Of a DNA stretch of 64,000 bases, positions 8,702 to 17,026 are shown piece by piece. Within the stretch, counting starts at the first letter, position 1. Every line of letters begins with the position of its first letter. Origin of the DNA: an uncultured Photobacterium sp. (lineage in GTDB: Bacteria; Pseudomonadota; Gammaproteobacteria; Enterobacterales; Vibrionaceae); NCBI RefSeq assembly GCF_947039875.1, contig NZ_CAMRAN010000010.1, positions 1 through 64,000 on the forward strand, in the 5' to 3' direction. The position numbers and the translations under genes are program-made. Below the pieces are notes generated by a model, which worked only from the letters and a program-made list of their open reading frames with translations, made no database searches and had not been told where the DNA came from.

Positions 8702-9853
8702 ATGGATAAGTTTACCTATCAAAGCCCTACAAAAATTCATTTTGGTGAAGGTCAAATTACTGAAATTGCCAATGACATTCCGAAAGATAAGAAAATCTTA
8801 GTTATCTACGGTGGCGGCTCAATTAAAAGTAACGGCGTCTATGAACAAGTTGCCGCAGCACTAACAGGCTTTAATTGGAGTGAGTTTTCAGGCATCGAGC
8901 CAAATCCACAATATGGCACCCTAATGCAAGCCGTTGCTAAAGTGAAAGCAGAAGACTATGACTTCTTATTAGCCGTTGGTGGTGGTTCAGTGGTTGATGG
9001 CACTAAATTCATTGCCGCAGCAGCATGTTATGAAGGCGCAGATCCATGGGAGATTTTGCATGATCAAGCACCAATAACAGCTGCGTTACCTATCGGTTGT
9101 GTATTAACATTACCAGCAACAGGCTCTGAAACTAACGGCGGTGCTGTGGTTTCTCGTGGTCACGATAAGCTATTCTTTGGCTCAGCATTAGTGAAGCCTA
9201 CGTTTGCTATCTTAGATCCACAAACCACATTAAGCCTATCACCTCGCCAAGTGTCTAATGGTGTTGTAGATGCTTTTGTTCACACCATGGAACAATACTT
9301 AACTTTCCCTGTGAATGCTAAAGTTCAAGATCGTTTTGCTGAAGGTCTATTGTTAACGCTTATCGAAGAAGGCCCGAAAGCACTAGCAACTCCAGATAAT
9401 ATCGCGGTTCGTGCCAATATCATGTGGTCTGCAACTCAAGCGTTGAATGGCTTAATTGGTGTGGGTGTTCCACAAGATTGGGCTACACATATGATTGGCC
9501 ATGAACTTACTGGTAACTACAGTATCGATCATGCCCGTACATTAAGCATCGTGCTACCTGCGGTAATGCAAGTTTGTCGTAAAGAGAAACAAGCAAAATT
9601 AGTTCAATATGCAGAACGCGTATTTGGTATTACTACCGGCACAACTGACGAGCGTATTGATGCAGCAATTGCACGCACTATTGCTTTCTTTAAAGAAATG
9701 GACGTTCCAACCTCACTGGCTGATGTTGAACTAGGCACTGCTGATATTGATGTATTAGTTGCTAGCCTTGAAAAACATGGCAGAACAGCACTAGGTGAAA
9801 AAGGAAAACTAACGATTGCAGACAGCCGCAAGATTTTAGAAACCGCGCTGTAG
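8702..9853 (+). CDS. yqhD: YqhD-like iron-containing alcohol dehydrogenase / aldehyde reductase
   Basis: This 383-residue member of the group III metal-dependent alcohol dehydrogenases has the nucleotide motif GGGSVVDGTKF near residue 93. Metal ligands expected for the family are visible as D190, H194, H263 and H277. The N-terminus, MDKFTYQSPTKIHFGEGQI, matches YqhD, an NADPH-dependent reductase that detoxifies short-chain and lipid-derived aldehydes. A good ribosome site (TAAGGAAA) precedes the ATG. The divergent AraC regulator supports inducible expression. Butanol dehydrogenase is the usual alternative annotation for close relatives. Confidence 0.92.
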   Translation: MDKFTYQSPTKIHFGEGQITEIANDIPKDKKILVIYGGGSIKSNGVYEQVAAALTGFNWSEFSGIEPNPQYGTLMQAVAKVKAEDYDFLLAVGGGSVVDGTKFIAAAACYEGADPWEILHDQAPITAALPIGCVLTLPATGSETNGGAVVSRGHDKLFFGSALVKPTFAILDPQTTLSLSPRQVSNGVVDAFVHTMEQYLTFPVNAKVQDRFAEGLLLTLIEEGPKALATPDNIAVRANIMWSATQALNGLIGVGVPQDWATHMIGHELTGNYSIDHARTLSIVLPAVMQVCRKEKQAKLVQYAERVFGITTGTTDERIDAAIARTIAFFKEMDVPTSLADVELGTADIDVLVASLEKHGRTALGEKGKLTIADSRKILETAL

Positions 9854-9880
9854 TCATTACCCAATATTATTACCATAAAT

Positions 9881-9913
9881 AAAAAGGCTAGGTATTTTAT
9901 ATCTAGCCTTTTT
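9881..9913. terminator. Bidirectional terminator
   Basis: The 11-bp repeat aaaaaggctag / ctagccttttt lies between the convergent yqhD-like and Crp/Fnr-family genes, with T tracts in both directions. Confidence 0.9.
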
Positions 9914-9950
9914 ATTGGGAACTTCAATATTATGTACCTTTTATTAACGG

Positions 9951-10628
9951 TTAGTGATCGAAGATATCAGCGGTTAAATTTACTGACAGACAAAGCGCTG
10001 CAATATCTTTAATTTGTAAACTATTGCCATATTCAATTAATTGCCCTTCATCTTTTAAACGTTTAATCGTTCTTGATAATGTCTCAGGGGTCATACCTAA
10101 TTGCGTAGCTAATAATTTTTTTGTTATCGATAAGCTGATTTTATTATCTTTGGTTGATTGCTTTTTATATATCTCAGCCAGTTTCATCACAAACCGTTGA
10201 TTCGCATTTACTTGCGTTAAAATATTAATGTCATTGACTAAACTATGAATTTTATTGCTCATATACTCCATAACGCTGACAGCAAGCTCTGGTGTTTGAG
10301 AGACTATTTTTTTTATATCAGTATGTTTATATACCGCTAAAACAGAATCTTGTTCTACCCTTGCCGTCATTGGATATTGACGAGGTGACATAAACATAGC
10401 CATTTCAGCAATCACATCACCAGCAAGAAAAACATTGAATACCTTCTCTTCGCCACTAGGCATTAATCGATAAAGTGTCACTTTTCCTTTTTCAATTACG
10501 TACATACAATTAGCTTCTTTACCTCGATGAAACAGTATCGTACCTGCCTGATAAGATCTTTTCTCTTGCAGTAATGCCAATGTGGATAATTGTGTTTTAC
10601 TCATTAAAGAGATAATGGAAAAGTTCAT
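9951..10628 (-). CDS. Crp/Fnr-family transcriptional regulator
   Basis: This 225-residue protein has a cyclic-nucleotide-binding-type beta roll (residues about 15-125, GTILFHRGKEANCMYVIEKG) and a C-terminal winged helix whose recognition helix reads TPETLSRTIKRL (near residue 180). The four N-terminal cysteines that hold the Fe-S cluster of true FNR are absent, so it resembles the DNR/heme-binding or cluster-less branch. The E-SR contact pattern in the recognition helix (PETLSR) suits TTGAT-type half-sites. A perfect TTGAT-N4-ATCAA palindrome lies 15 bases upstream of its start, so autoregulation is likely. What it senses is unknown. Confidence 0.88.
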   Translation of the reverse strand: MNFSIISLMSKTQLSTLALLQEKRSYQAGTILFHRGKEANCMYVIEKGKVTLYRLMPSGEEKVFNVFLAGDVIAEMAMFMSPRQYPMTARVEQDSVLAVYKHTDIKKIVSQTPELAVSVMEYMSNKIHSLVNDINILTQVNANQRFVMKLAEIYKKQSTKDNKISLSITKKLLATQLGMTPETLSRTIKRLKDEGQLIEYGNSLQIKDIAALCLSVNLTADIFDH

Positions 10629-10643
10629 CTTACCGCCCTCTAC

Positions 10644-10657
10644 TTGATAATTATCAA
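10644..10657. promoter_or_regulatory. Perfect FNR/DNR-type operator
   Basis: The 14-bp palindrome TTGATAATTATCAA matches the FNR consensus at all ten specified positions. It lies just upstream of the Crp/Fnr gene on the minus strand. It also sits 41.5 bases before the probable start point (about 10692) of the plus-strand promoter of the tiny gene at 10729, a class II activator position. It could be bound by FNR itself or by the adjacent Crp/Fnr protein. Confidence 0.82.
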
Positions 10658-10683
10658 GATGTATTTTAAATGCATCATTGTAT

Positions 10684-10702
10684 GATAATGATTATCATTT
10701 TA
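10684..10702. promoter_or_regulatory. Fur box over a -10 element
   Basis: gataatgattatcatttta matches the 19-bp Fur consensus at about 16 positions. The hexamer TATGAT (10681-10686), a good -10 element, overlaps its left edge, so bound Fur would block the plus-strand promoter. Iron repression of the small gene downstream is inferred. Confidence 0.72.
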
Positions 10703-10728
10703 GATTCAACCTTAGAAAGGAACTTTTT

Positions 10729-10809
10729 ATGGACAACATTAGTGTAACTTTCCGCTGGATAAGTTTTATCTCAATACTTCTACTTTTTGTTCCTATTCTT
10801 TTTCATTAG
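10729..10809 (+). CDS. Predicted 26-aa single-span membrane peptide
   Basis: A very short frame encodes MDNISVTFRWISFISILLLF and a further six residues (VPILFH). It has a short polar N-terminus and one hydrophobic helix of about 17 residues. Three features argue that it is real: a strong ribosome site (AAAGGA, 7 bases before the ATG), a consensus-like -10 (TATGAT), and an FNR palindrome at -41.5 with a Fur box at the start point. I recognise no family; FNR-activated, Fur-repressed expression is inferred. It may be a small accessory subunit or regulator of a membrane complex used under oxygen and iron limitation. Confidence 0.6.
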   Translation: MDNISVTFRWISFISILLLFVPILFH

Positions 10810-11226
10810 GATGCTTAAAATTGTTTAACATGGACGGCCATATTTTAATTTGGACAGCCAAATATTTAACACTTAAATAGAGTCACCAAAAATCAATCCA
10901 TGCCACTTGCAATAAACACCCAAATCTAAAATTTACAGCTTATTGTTTATAATTCATCACTAAATCTGTTCTGTTCCCATATTTCAGGATCGATAACGCC
11001 TACAATCCTGACGGTTATTGCAGTATTTTCTTCTGATTATAAAAAGTATTTAACTGGGATGTAGCTGATGACTCGCCGACTTTCCTTTGCACCAATGTCC
11101 ACCAGCATGTTGTTTCAATGTACACATTCGGGACCATTTACCGCTTACATTGGCATAATGTTCCATAAATTGTTCACTGTGCTCAAGCCAAGCATCCGGT
11201 GTTCTATCGCCCTCGCGGGCATTCAT
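10810..11226. other. Gene-poor stretch with possible gene or element remnants
   Basis: No intact gene is visible. At 10829-10880 two near copies of TGGACRGCCA occur about 20 bases apart in similar AT-rich contexts, as seen at ends of decayed insertion elements. On the minus strand 11050-11226 is an open frame of 58 codons starting MNAREGDRTPDAWLEHSEQF, with cysteines and histidines in its C-terminal half, no clear ribosome site and no family I recognise. I treat it as a possible remnant. Confidence 0.35.
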
Positions 11227-11270
11227 TATAGGAAATAACGGAGAGGTAATTTAAATATTACCACTAAAAT

Positions 11271-11305
11271 AAAACCCCTATCATTTAATAAACAATAGGG
11301 GTTTT
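11271..11305. terminator. Terminator downstream of GNAT gene
   Basis: The 11-bp stem aaaacccctat / ataggggtttt has T-rich flanks. It ends the lptA-like/GNAT unit on the minus strand. Confidence 0.88.
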
Positions 11306-11335
11306 ATTTATGAGTTTATTTACAACCACGACAAA

Positions 11336-11803
11336 TTAAGCCGTGGTTTTAAAACATTGACGGGTGACATCGCCCCAGTATCCATCATGGTAAATATCTT
11401 CAACGAATACTTCATTGGTGTAACTGCCAATCGCACGTCGCCAAAATGCAACCGCGTGATCTGCGCCCTCAATCTGCTTGCTTTGCCATAAACCCGGCAT
11501 CATATCAAATAGCGTATGAGCAAAACGTTGACCAGCTTTGTTCTTACGAAACACGGGCACAACGTAGAAATCACACACTTCATAATGATCAACACTCTCG
11601 TTAGCAATAGCGGCTAATCCTGCGGGTTTACCATCAATATACAATAAATAACCAGTGACATTACCCTCAATCGGAGTGTCTAAAGCAAACTTACCTTCAT
11701 CATCTGGCAATTTTTTTGTTAACGGTGAAAATTCAGCTTCATAAGCTTGGGTTAAATTTAAATAAATCGCTAGATTGCTCGCATTAACTTTTACTAGTTC
11801 CAC
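11336..11803 (-). CDS. GNAT-family N-acetyltransferase
   Basis: This 155-residue protein has the GNAT fold: a central strand and loop for acetyl-CoA (YEVCDFYVVPVFRKNKAGQRFAHTLFD, with the R/K-x-x-x-GQ/R-type pyrophosphate loop near residue 88) and a C-terminal region with AVAFWRRAIGSY. The start is a GTG at 11803 preceded by AAGGA at good spacing. It follows the LptA-like gene by 11 bases on the same strand and is probably co-transcribed. The acceptor substrate is unknown; the pairing with an envelope protein may be incidental. Confidence 0.85.
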   Translation of the reverse strand: MELVKVNASNLAIYLNLTQAYEAEFSPLTKKLPDDEGKFALDTPIEGNVTGYLLYIDGKPAGLAAIANESVDHYEVCDFYVVPVFRKNKAGQRFAHTLFDMMPGLWQSKQIEGADHAVAFWRRAIGSYTNEVFVEDIYHDGYWGDVTRQCFKTTA

Positions 11804-11814
11804 GAAAATTCCTT

Positions 11815-12303
11815 TTACTTCGTTTCTGGTAATAATTTGGTTTTAACTTGCTGAGACTTAGTGCCTGTCGCCTTCATAAACTGTGTTTTAAGGTTATAAC
11901 TAACCGTATTGGCACGGATAGTATTACCACCTTGAGTTACTTTTACGTTTTTCTTTAATACCATCATGCTATCTGAAGGGGTATAGATACCATAACTAGA
12001 TTCGCCATTAATGACTTTGCCATCTTCCATAACACGTTTGAAGTAAGCTGGCTTGCCATACACTTCAATCGTTTTTAATTCTTTAGTTTTAGCATTGAGT
12101 TTAATCACCGCTTTATCTGCTTTAATGGTGATACCACCCTGAACGATATCCACTTTACCCGTTAACGTTGTCGTATTATTTACAACATCAACATCTTGAG
12201 TAACAGATGATAATTGGATAGGTAGTGCTGTTTCTGCCGTAGCTGCCAAGACAGAGGTACTCAAAAGTAAGAGTAAAGTCGCAGTAAATAGCTTTTTCTT
12301 CAT
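11815..12303 (-). CDS. LptA/OstA-like periplasmic protein
   Basis: This 162-residue protein has a signal peptide (MKKKLFTATLLLLLSTSVLA). It then has repeated beta strands of the OstA/LptA type, with alternating D-x-x-x-x-T-x-x-G-x-V patterns (TLTGKVDIVQGGITIKADKA and a second set near residue 125, KVTQGGNTIRANTV). LptA bridges inner and outer membranes in lipopolysaccharide export. The essential lptA normally sits with lptB and lptC, which are not here, so this is more likely a paralogue with a related envelope role. The C-terminus is Lys-rich. Confidence 0.82.
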   Translation of the reverse strand: MKKKLFTATLLLLLSTSVLAATAETALPIQLSSVTQDVDVVNNTTTLTGKVDIVQGGITIKADKAVIKLNAKTKELKTIEVYGKPAYFKRVMEDGKVINGESSYGIYTPSDSMMVLKKNVKVTQGGNTIRANTVSYNLKTQFMKATGTKSQQVKTKLLPETK

Positions 12304-12591
12304 TATTTATTATTCTCATCATGTAATGCTAATTTTGCCACGATAATACCAAGGAATTAAAGACGCTATTGCTTCTCTTCATTACGCACTTAAAATATAT
12401 CGCTCTTCTTAATATTCTAACTGATTTTTACAGTTTTATCTTAAAGCTATTTGTTTGTTTCACTTCATGCCTTATCGCTAAATATATATACAATATAATC
12501 AATGCCTTATAAAAAACACCACTTTATTGTTGCACATACAACAAAGAACGATTAAATTACATTAATTATTGTTGTATAGGTTACAAAAAAA

Positions 12592-13641
12592 ATGAAAGAA
12601 AAATTTTATCAATACCTTATTTATAGCGTACTCACTATCATTGCGTGTTTTTCCCTCTTTTTATTGATTAGTGATAACATTGCGCCCTTTACCACTCAAT
12701 CAACTTTATACCGTGCTGTTGCCAATATTTCACCGCAAGTTTCTGGTGTGATCACCAATGTGGCGGTTAAAAATGGCCAAACAATCGATAAAGGAAAGCT
12801 ACTGTTTAGCATTGATCCTGCTCCCTATGCACTTAAAGTGCGTCAGGCTCAAGCCGATTTAGCCCAAGCAGATCAAAACTATTCAGCACAAACACAGCAA
12901 TTAGTCACTGCAAATCAGCTGTTAAAGCAACGTCAATTAGAATCACATAATGCAGCTATTTCACTGACTAGATTTCAGCAGTTAATTAATAAAGGCTTGG
13001 TGACTCGTCAACAATTTGATGACGCACAAACACAAGCAGCGGTTGCAAGTAGTGCTTATCAAGGTGCTAAAGCAGATGTACTACGCATAAAAGCCCTGCT
13101 TAATGGCAAATCTAACAATGCTGCTGTTGAGTTAGCTCAGGCTAAGCTAGATCAAGCTCAATTAGATTTAGCACATACCCATGTAATCGCCCAAACCACA
13201 GGCACAATCACCAACCTACAACTACAGGTGGGAAGCTATATTACTCAAGGTACGCCTGCTCTGTTTATCGTTAATGAAAACAATGTCTGGTTAAGCGCCG
13301 ATTTTAATGAAAAAGGAATGACCCAATTACAACCTCAGCATATGGTTTATATTGCGTTTGACGCCATTCCAGGCAAAGTATTCAAAGGTGAGATAAGCAG
13401 TCAAGATCGGGCTGAATTTGATGCTGAAAACCCCAATAACCAACTATCAACAGTAGCAAATGATAAAAATTGGATCCGTGAATTACAAAAAATTCGCACT
13501 CGTATTACGGTTAATGATCTTGATCCTGCTTTAATTTCAGGTGCCCGTGCCAGTGTTATTGTTCAAAGCAGTAACCCAATTATCAATACAATAGCGCAAA
13601 TATGGATCAAGCTAGTCGCTATTTTTCACTATATTTATTAG
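12592..13641 (+). CDS. HlyD-family membrane fusion protein (EmrA/AaeA-like)
   Basis: This 349-residue periplasmic adaptor has one N-terminal membrane helix (residues about 8-28). A lipoyl half-motif (VSGVITNVAVKNGQTIDKGKLLFSIDP) is followed by a coiled-coil hairpin rich in Ala and Gln (about 85-200), the second lipoyl half (GTITNLQLQVGSYITQG) and a beta-barrel domain. It is first in a three-gene unit with a DUF2955 membrane protein 12 bases downstream and a MarR regulator. Together they form an efflux system for small, probably aromatic or hydrophobic, compounds. The substrate is inferred from relatives only. Confidence 0.9.
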   Translation: MKEKFYQYLIYSVLTIIACFSLFLLISDNIAPFTTQSTLYRAVANISPQVSGVITNVAVKNGQTIDKGKLLFSIDPAPYALKVRQAQADLAQADQNYSAQTQQLVTANQLLKQRQLESHNAAISLTRFQQLINKGLVTRQQFDDAQTQAAVASSAYQGAKADVLRIKALLNGKSNNAAVELAQAKLDQAQLDLAHTHVIAQTTGTITNLQLQVGSYITQGTPALFIVNENNVWLSADFNEKGMTQLQPQHMVYIAFDAIPGKVFKGEISSQDRAEFDAENPNNQLSTVANDKNWIRELQKIRTRITVNDLDPALISGARASVIVQSSNPIINTIAQIWIKLVAIFHYIY

Positions 13642-13653
13642 TGAGTAAGGCAT

Positions 13654-14640
13654 ATGACATTAAATAAAAGTGATACCAATAATGCGCTACGAATTGCGTT
13701 AACCATCACCTTTTGTATGCTAATAGGTAAATTAGCCAATTTTAATTCGCCAGTTTATTTTGCACTTTATCCAACACTGTTAATGACCAAAGGGCGTCAA
13801 TTTTCATGGGTTGGTATTGGCCGAATGTTCTTACCTACGTTTATCGCCGCTAGCACAGCGTTAATTGTTAGTAACTTATTTTATAACCATCCTTTTATTA
13901 TTTGGACGATCAGCTTATTTTTCTTTGATTTTATGCGGCGTCGAGCCAATACGTCGGCGAAATTAAATCAATTATTAATGCCAACGTTTAATTGGATTTT
14001 AATCATTATTTTTGCTCAACATACTGATATGAATATGGCAATGAGGATCCATGAAATATTATTAGCAATGATCATTACCGCTGTAATAGCAAAAATAATG
14101 ATAGGGCTATTTCCTATCACGGCCCAACAACCACCATTAACTCCTATGCCCATATTTAATGTCAGTTATCGACACCGATTTATCACATTAACTTTACTGG
14201 GGATCAGCGTCGCGTTTCTTATGATCGTTGACTTAATTTCAGCCACATTTTGCCTAGTACCCGTTATTGCCGCGGTTACACAGTTAAACCGAACTAACTA
14301 TGTAAAAACGGTAAAATTACGTTTTATCACGCAAATTGGAGGTTGTGTGATTGCTCTGATTTTTTCAGTTTTAATGATGGGACATCAAACCATTATTCCT
14401 TACTACGCTTTTATTCTTGGGGGGGTGATATTTGTTCTAGCATTGATGATGACTACAACTAACGGTATTGCGCGTGACATTCATGCTGATACCATTTTAG
14501 CGACAGTATTACCGATCCAACTCTATTTAGGAAATAATAGCTTTAATTTGAACAATACCTTTCTACGTGGGTGGGAACTGGCGGTAACTTTAGGTATATT
14601 GTTTTTAATCCATTTCTTAAGTTCGACCAAGAGATCCTAA
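13654..14640 (+). CDS. DUF2955/FUSC-like inner-membrane efflux protein
   Basis: This 328-residue polytopic protein has roughly ten hydrophobic segments in two halves, separated by a loop with PITAQQPPLTPMP. The architecture and the partner HlyD adaptor match DUF2955 proteins, relatives of the FUSC/AaeB aromatic-acid exporters but without the long cytoplasmic domain. It overlaps the following MarR gene by one base (TAATG), so expression is coupled. Likely function: the inner-membrane pump of a tripartite system; the outer-membrane channel is presumably encoded elsewhere. Confidence 0.85.
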   Translation: MTLNKSDTNNALRIALTITFCMLIGKLANFNSPVYFALYPTLLMTKGRQFSWVGIGRMFLPTFIAASTALIVSNLFYNHPFIIWTISLFFFDFMRRRANTSAKLNQLLMPTFNWILIIIFAQHTDMNMAMRIHEILLAMIITAVIAKIMIGLFPITAQQPPLTPMPIFNVSYRHRFITLTLLGISVAFLMIVDLISATFCLVPVIAAVTQLNRTNYVKTVKLRFITQIGGCVIALIFSVLMMGHQTIIPYYAFILGGVIFVLALMMTTTNGIARDIHADTILATVLPIQLYLGNNSFNLNNTFLRGWELAVTLGILFLIHFLSSTKRS

Positions 14641-15104
14641 TGCATTCTGTTATTACTAATATACCTGAATTGGATAGTAGCCTAAGTTTTACCATTGGAA
14701 TTACTTACAAACAATTTAGAACCATTGCTAATCAATCACTAAATTCAAAATTTGATATCACTTTAGAAATGCTAGGTGCATTACGAGTATTAGATCATTT
14801 AGGTGAAATTCCTCAGCAAACCGTTGCAGAAGCATTACAACGAGAGCGTTCAGTAACAAAACGTTTAATCGATAATTGTATTAAACGTGAATTAGTTGAA
14901 GCGAAGAAAAGTGTCGATAATAAAAAAGCGCGGTACTTAGTGCTTACTCCTAAGGGATTAACGGTCAAGCAGCAAGCTGATATTGTCATTAAAGCCATTA
15001 CACTTGATTTTTATGCTCCTCTTAACGCACAAGAATGTGAACAGTTATTATCCCTTTGCCGTCGACTAGTAAAACCTGATTTCATTTTAGGCAGTGACAA
15101 TTAA
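14640..15104 (+). CDS. MarR-family transcriptional regulator
   Basis: This 154-residue winged-helix regulator has a helix-turn-helix around residues 55-80 (QQTVAEALQRERSVTKRLIDNC), a wing (AKKSVDNKKARYLVLTPKG) and flanking dimerisation helices. I chose the ATG at 14640, which overlaps the stop of the DUF2955 gene (TAATG). Being last in the efflux operon, it probably represses the promoter upstream of 12592 and is relieved by a pump substrate. That role is inferred from context. Confidence 0.87.
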   Translation: MHSVITNIPELDSSLSFTIGITYKQFRTIANQSLNSKFDITLEMLGALRVLDHLGEIPQQTVAEALQRERSVTKRLIDNCIKRELVEAKKSVDNKKARYLVLTPKGLTVKQQADIVIKAITLDFYAPLNAQECEQLLSLCRRLVKPDFILGSDN

Positions 15105-15122
15105 TCTAACTAATAAAGCAAT

Positions 15123-15154
15123 GAGCTGTTAGTACTCTTAATAGTTAACAGCTC
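15123..15154 (+). terminator. Hairpin after the efflux operon
   Basis: The 9-bp inverted repeat gagctgtta / taacagctc lies 19 bases after the MarR stop. There is no strong T tract, so it may be a processing or weak termination site. Confidence 0.6.
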
Positions 15155-15206
15155 AATACTCTTCAGATGATGCCCATATCTTCATCTAGATTCATTAATA
15201 GCTCTA

Positions 15207-15221
15207 TGTTATAACATAACA
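15207..15221. promoter_or_regulatory. Possible Zur box upstream of the DUF1007-NicO pair
   Basis: tgttataacataaca is a near-palindrome closely resembling the core of the gammaproteobacterial Zur consensus (ATGTTATAATATAACAT). It lies about 65 bases before the DUF1007 start, in the promoter region. Zinc-responsive repression is an inference from the motif and from the metal-handling genes downstream. Confidence 0.5.
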
Positions 15222-15285
15222 AGAATATTGCTATTTACCCTGAATCATTGTCACTCATCAAATGATGAATATGGAGCCAACTTAG

Positions 15286-15948
15286 ATGCGTTTGAATGCC
15301 TTGCCCTGTTTTATATTATCTATCGCTGCGTTATTACCCATAACCAGTCAAGCGCATCCGCACTCTTGGATTAATATGAAAACCTACATCGAGGGAAATA
15401 GCACTCAAATTACAGGGTTTAAAATGGTATGGACATTTGATGCCATGACCACCGCTTATATGATTGATGGTGAAGATATGTCGACTGAACATAAGCAGCA
15501 AACATTAAAAAATATAGCGCAATCTGTAATGGAAAACATGAAAAATTCGCATTATTTTACCTATTTTTATGATAATGAAACCCCGATTAAATACCATATT
15601 CCTGCCGGCGGTGAATTAATTAAGCCTCGCGCTAAAGCCACACTGACTTTTGAATTACCACTAGCAAAACCTAAAACTATCACTAAAGATTCATTAAAAT
15701 TATTAATCTTTGAACCAAGCTATTATGTTGATATGTCATGGGGTAATAAAAGTGACATTATCCTTTCTCCAGAACTAGCAAAAACATGTCGCTTTACATT
15801 AGTAGAGCCAAACCCAACACCTGAGCAGGTTACTTTTGCTATGTCGATTCCTGCCGATGCAGATCCTGATAATCAATTAGGGCAAGTGTTTACGCAAGCA
15901 GTAAAATTACACTGCGATATCAACACTACCGCGCCTTCCATCAAATAG
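15286..15948 (+). CDS. DUF1007-family periplasmic protein
   Basis: This 220-residue exported protein has a signal peptide cleaved before AHPHSWINM, the invariant HPH-W mature start of DUF1007. It is followed by mixed beta strands, a FKMVWTFDAMTTAYMIDG motif and two late cysteines (near residues 168 and 207). The paired histidines at the mature N-terminus suggest metal binding. DUF1007 proteins typically neighbour NicO/RcnA-type transporters, as here 21 bases downstream. I infer a metal-binding partner for the transporter, most likely for zinc, nickel or cobalt. Confidence 0.87.
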   Translation: MRLNALPCFILSIAALLPITSQAHPHSWINMKTYIEGNSTQITGFKMVWTFDAMTTAYMIDGEDMSTEHKQQTLKNIAQSVMENMKNSHYFTYFYDNETPIKYHIPAGGELIKPRAKATLTFELPLAKPKTITKDSLKLLIFEPSYYVDMSWGNKSDIILSPELAKTCRFTLVEPNPTPEQVTFAMSIPADADPDNQLGQVFTQAVKLHCDINTTAPSIK

Positions 15949-15969
15949 TTTTAATTTAGGATCTATCCA

Positions 15970-16983
15970 ATGAAATCTGACTATCATTCCCCTGTAGAGG
16001 CTGATAATAATCCTCCACTATCGTCTTGTGCTCATCATCAACATTCCCATGAACACGCTGAAACTCACCCTGCACCTGCCTCATGGTTAGTCCGTATAAG
16101 TGTGTTACTGCTGTTTGTGGGTAGTGGCTATATGTTATGGCAGCAATGGCCAACACTACTGATGGAAAGTATTAAATGGCAACGTGATATTAATGGCCAG
16201 TTAAGTGATTTACTTTACGATGCTCAACAAAATATAACCGCCGCTTACTCATTAGCGGGCTTGAGCTTTCTTTATGGTATTTTTCATTCATTAGGCCCAG
16301 GCCATGGCAAAATGATTGTTACTACTTATCTCGCTACTAACCCTGCAAAAATCAAGGCCAGTTTAATAATGACAGTGGTATCAGCATTTGTACAAGCGCT
16401 GGTTGCCATTACGTTAGTGAGTATTTTATTGGTGTTTTTCAAAGCATCAATGCGACAAGTAAATGATGCCGCAGATCAATTTATTAGCTATAGTTTTATG
16501 GCGATGTTATTGCTTGGGGCTATTGTTATTTACCGCAGCCTAAAACAAGCATGGCAACTCAGAATGGCACATCAGCACCACGACCATGGTAGTGAATGTA
16601 GCTGTGGCCATAAACACTTTGCAAATGCTGATGAAATCAATAACGCGACCAGTTTACGAGAATATATTGTCATCATCTTCAGTATTGGTATTCGTCCCTG
16701 TACCGGTGCCATTTTAGTGTTGTTATTCGCTAATATGGTTGACCTGTATTGGCTTGGCGTTATAAGTGCAATACTAATGGCAGTGGGGACAGCACTGACC
16801 ACATCAGCCATTGCATTATTGACCTTATCAGGTAAGAAAATCGTCAGCCGCTATTTAGCCACCAACGAACGTCAACGCACAATGACCAGTATTATTATCA
16901 AACTGATCGGTGGAATATTACTTGTATTATTAGGCTTATTGCTACTTAACGGCCACAGCTATGGTATGTCGCCCGTCTTATAA
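15970..16983 (+). CDS. NicO/RcnA-like nickel/cobalt (or zinc) transporter
   Basis: This 337-residue membrane protein has a His-rich cytoplasmic N-terminus (HHQHSHEHAETH), about seven helices and a second His-rich loop (HQHHDHGSECSCGHKH). The family motifs are HSLGPGHGKMIV near residue 109 and GIRPCTGAILVL near residue 241. RcnA homologues export Ni/Co, whereas DUF1007-linked members have been connected with zinc or cobalt uptake, so direction and metal are uncertain. It forms a two-gene unit with the DUF1007 protein. A strong terminator follows. Confidence 0.88.
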   Translation: MKSDYHSPVEADNNPPLSSCAHHQHSHEHAETHPAPASWLVRISVLLLFVGSGYMLWQQWPTLLMESIKWQRDINGQLSDLLYDAQQNITAAYSLAGLSFLYGIFHSLGPGHGKMIVTTYLATNPAKIKASLIMTVVSAFVQALVAITLVSILLVFFKASMRQVNDAADQFISYSFMAMLLLGAIVIYRSLKQAWQLRMAHQHHDHGSECSCGHKHFANADEINNATSLREYIVIIFSIGIRPCTGAILVLLFANMVDLYWLGVISAILMAVGTALTTSAIALLTLSGKKIVSRYLATNERQRTMTSIIIKLIGGILLVLLGLLLLNGHSYGMSPVL

Positions 16984-17026
16984 TCAAAAGATAACCAACA
17001 AGAACGACGAGGTTGATCTAGAAAAT

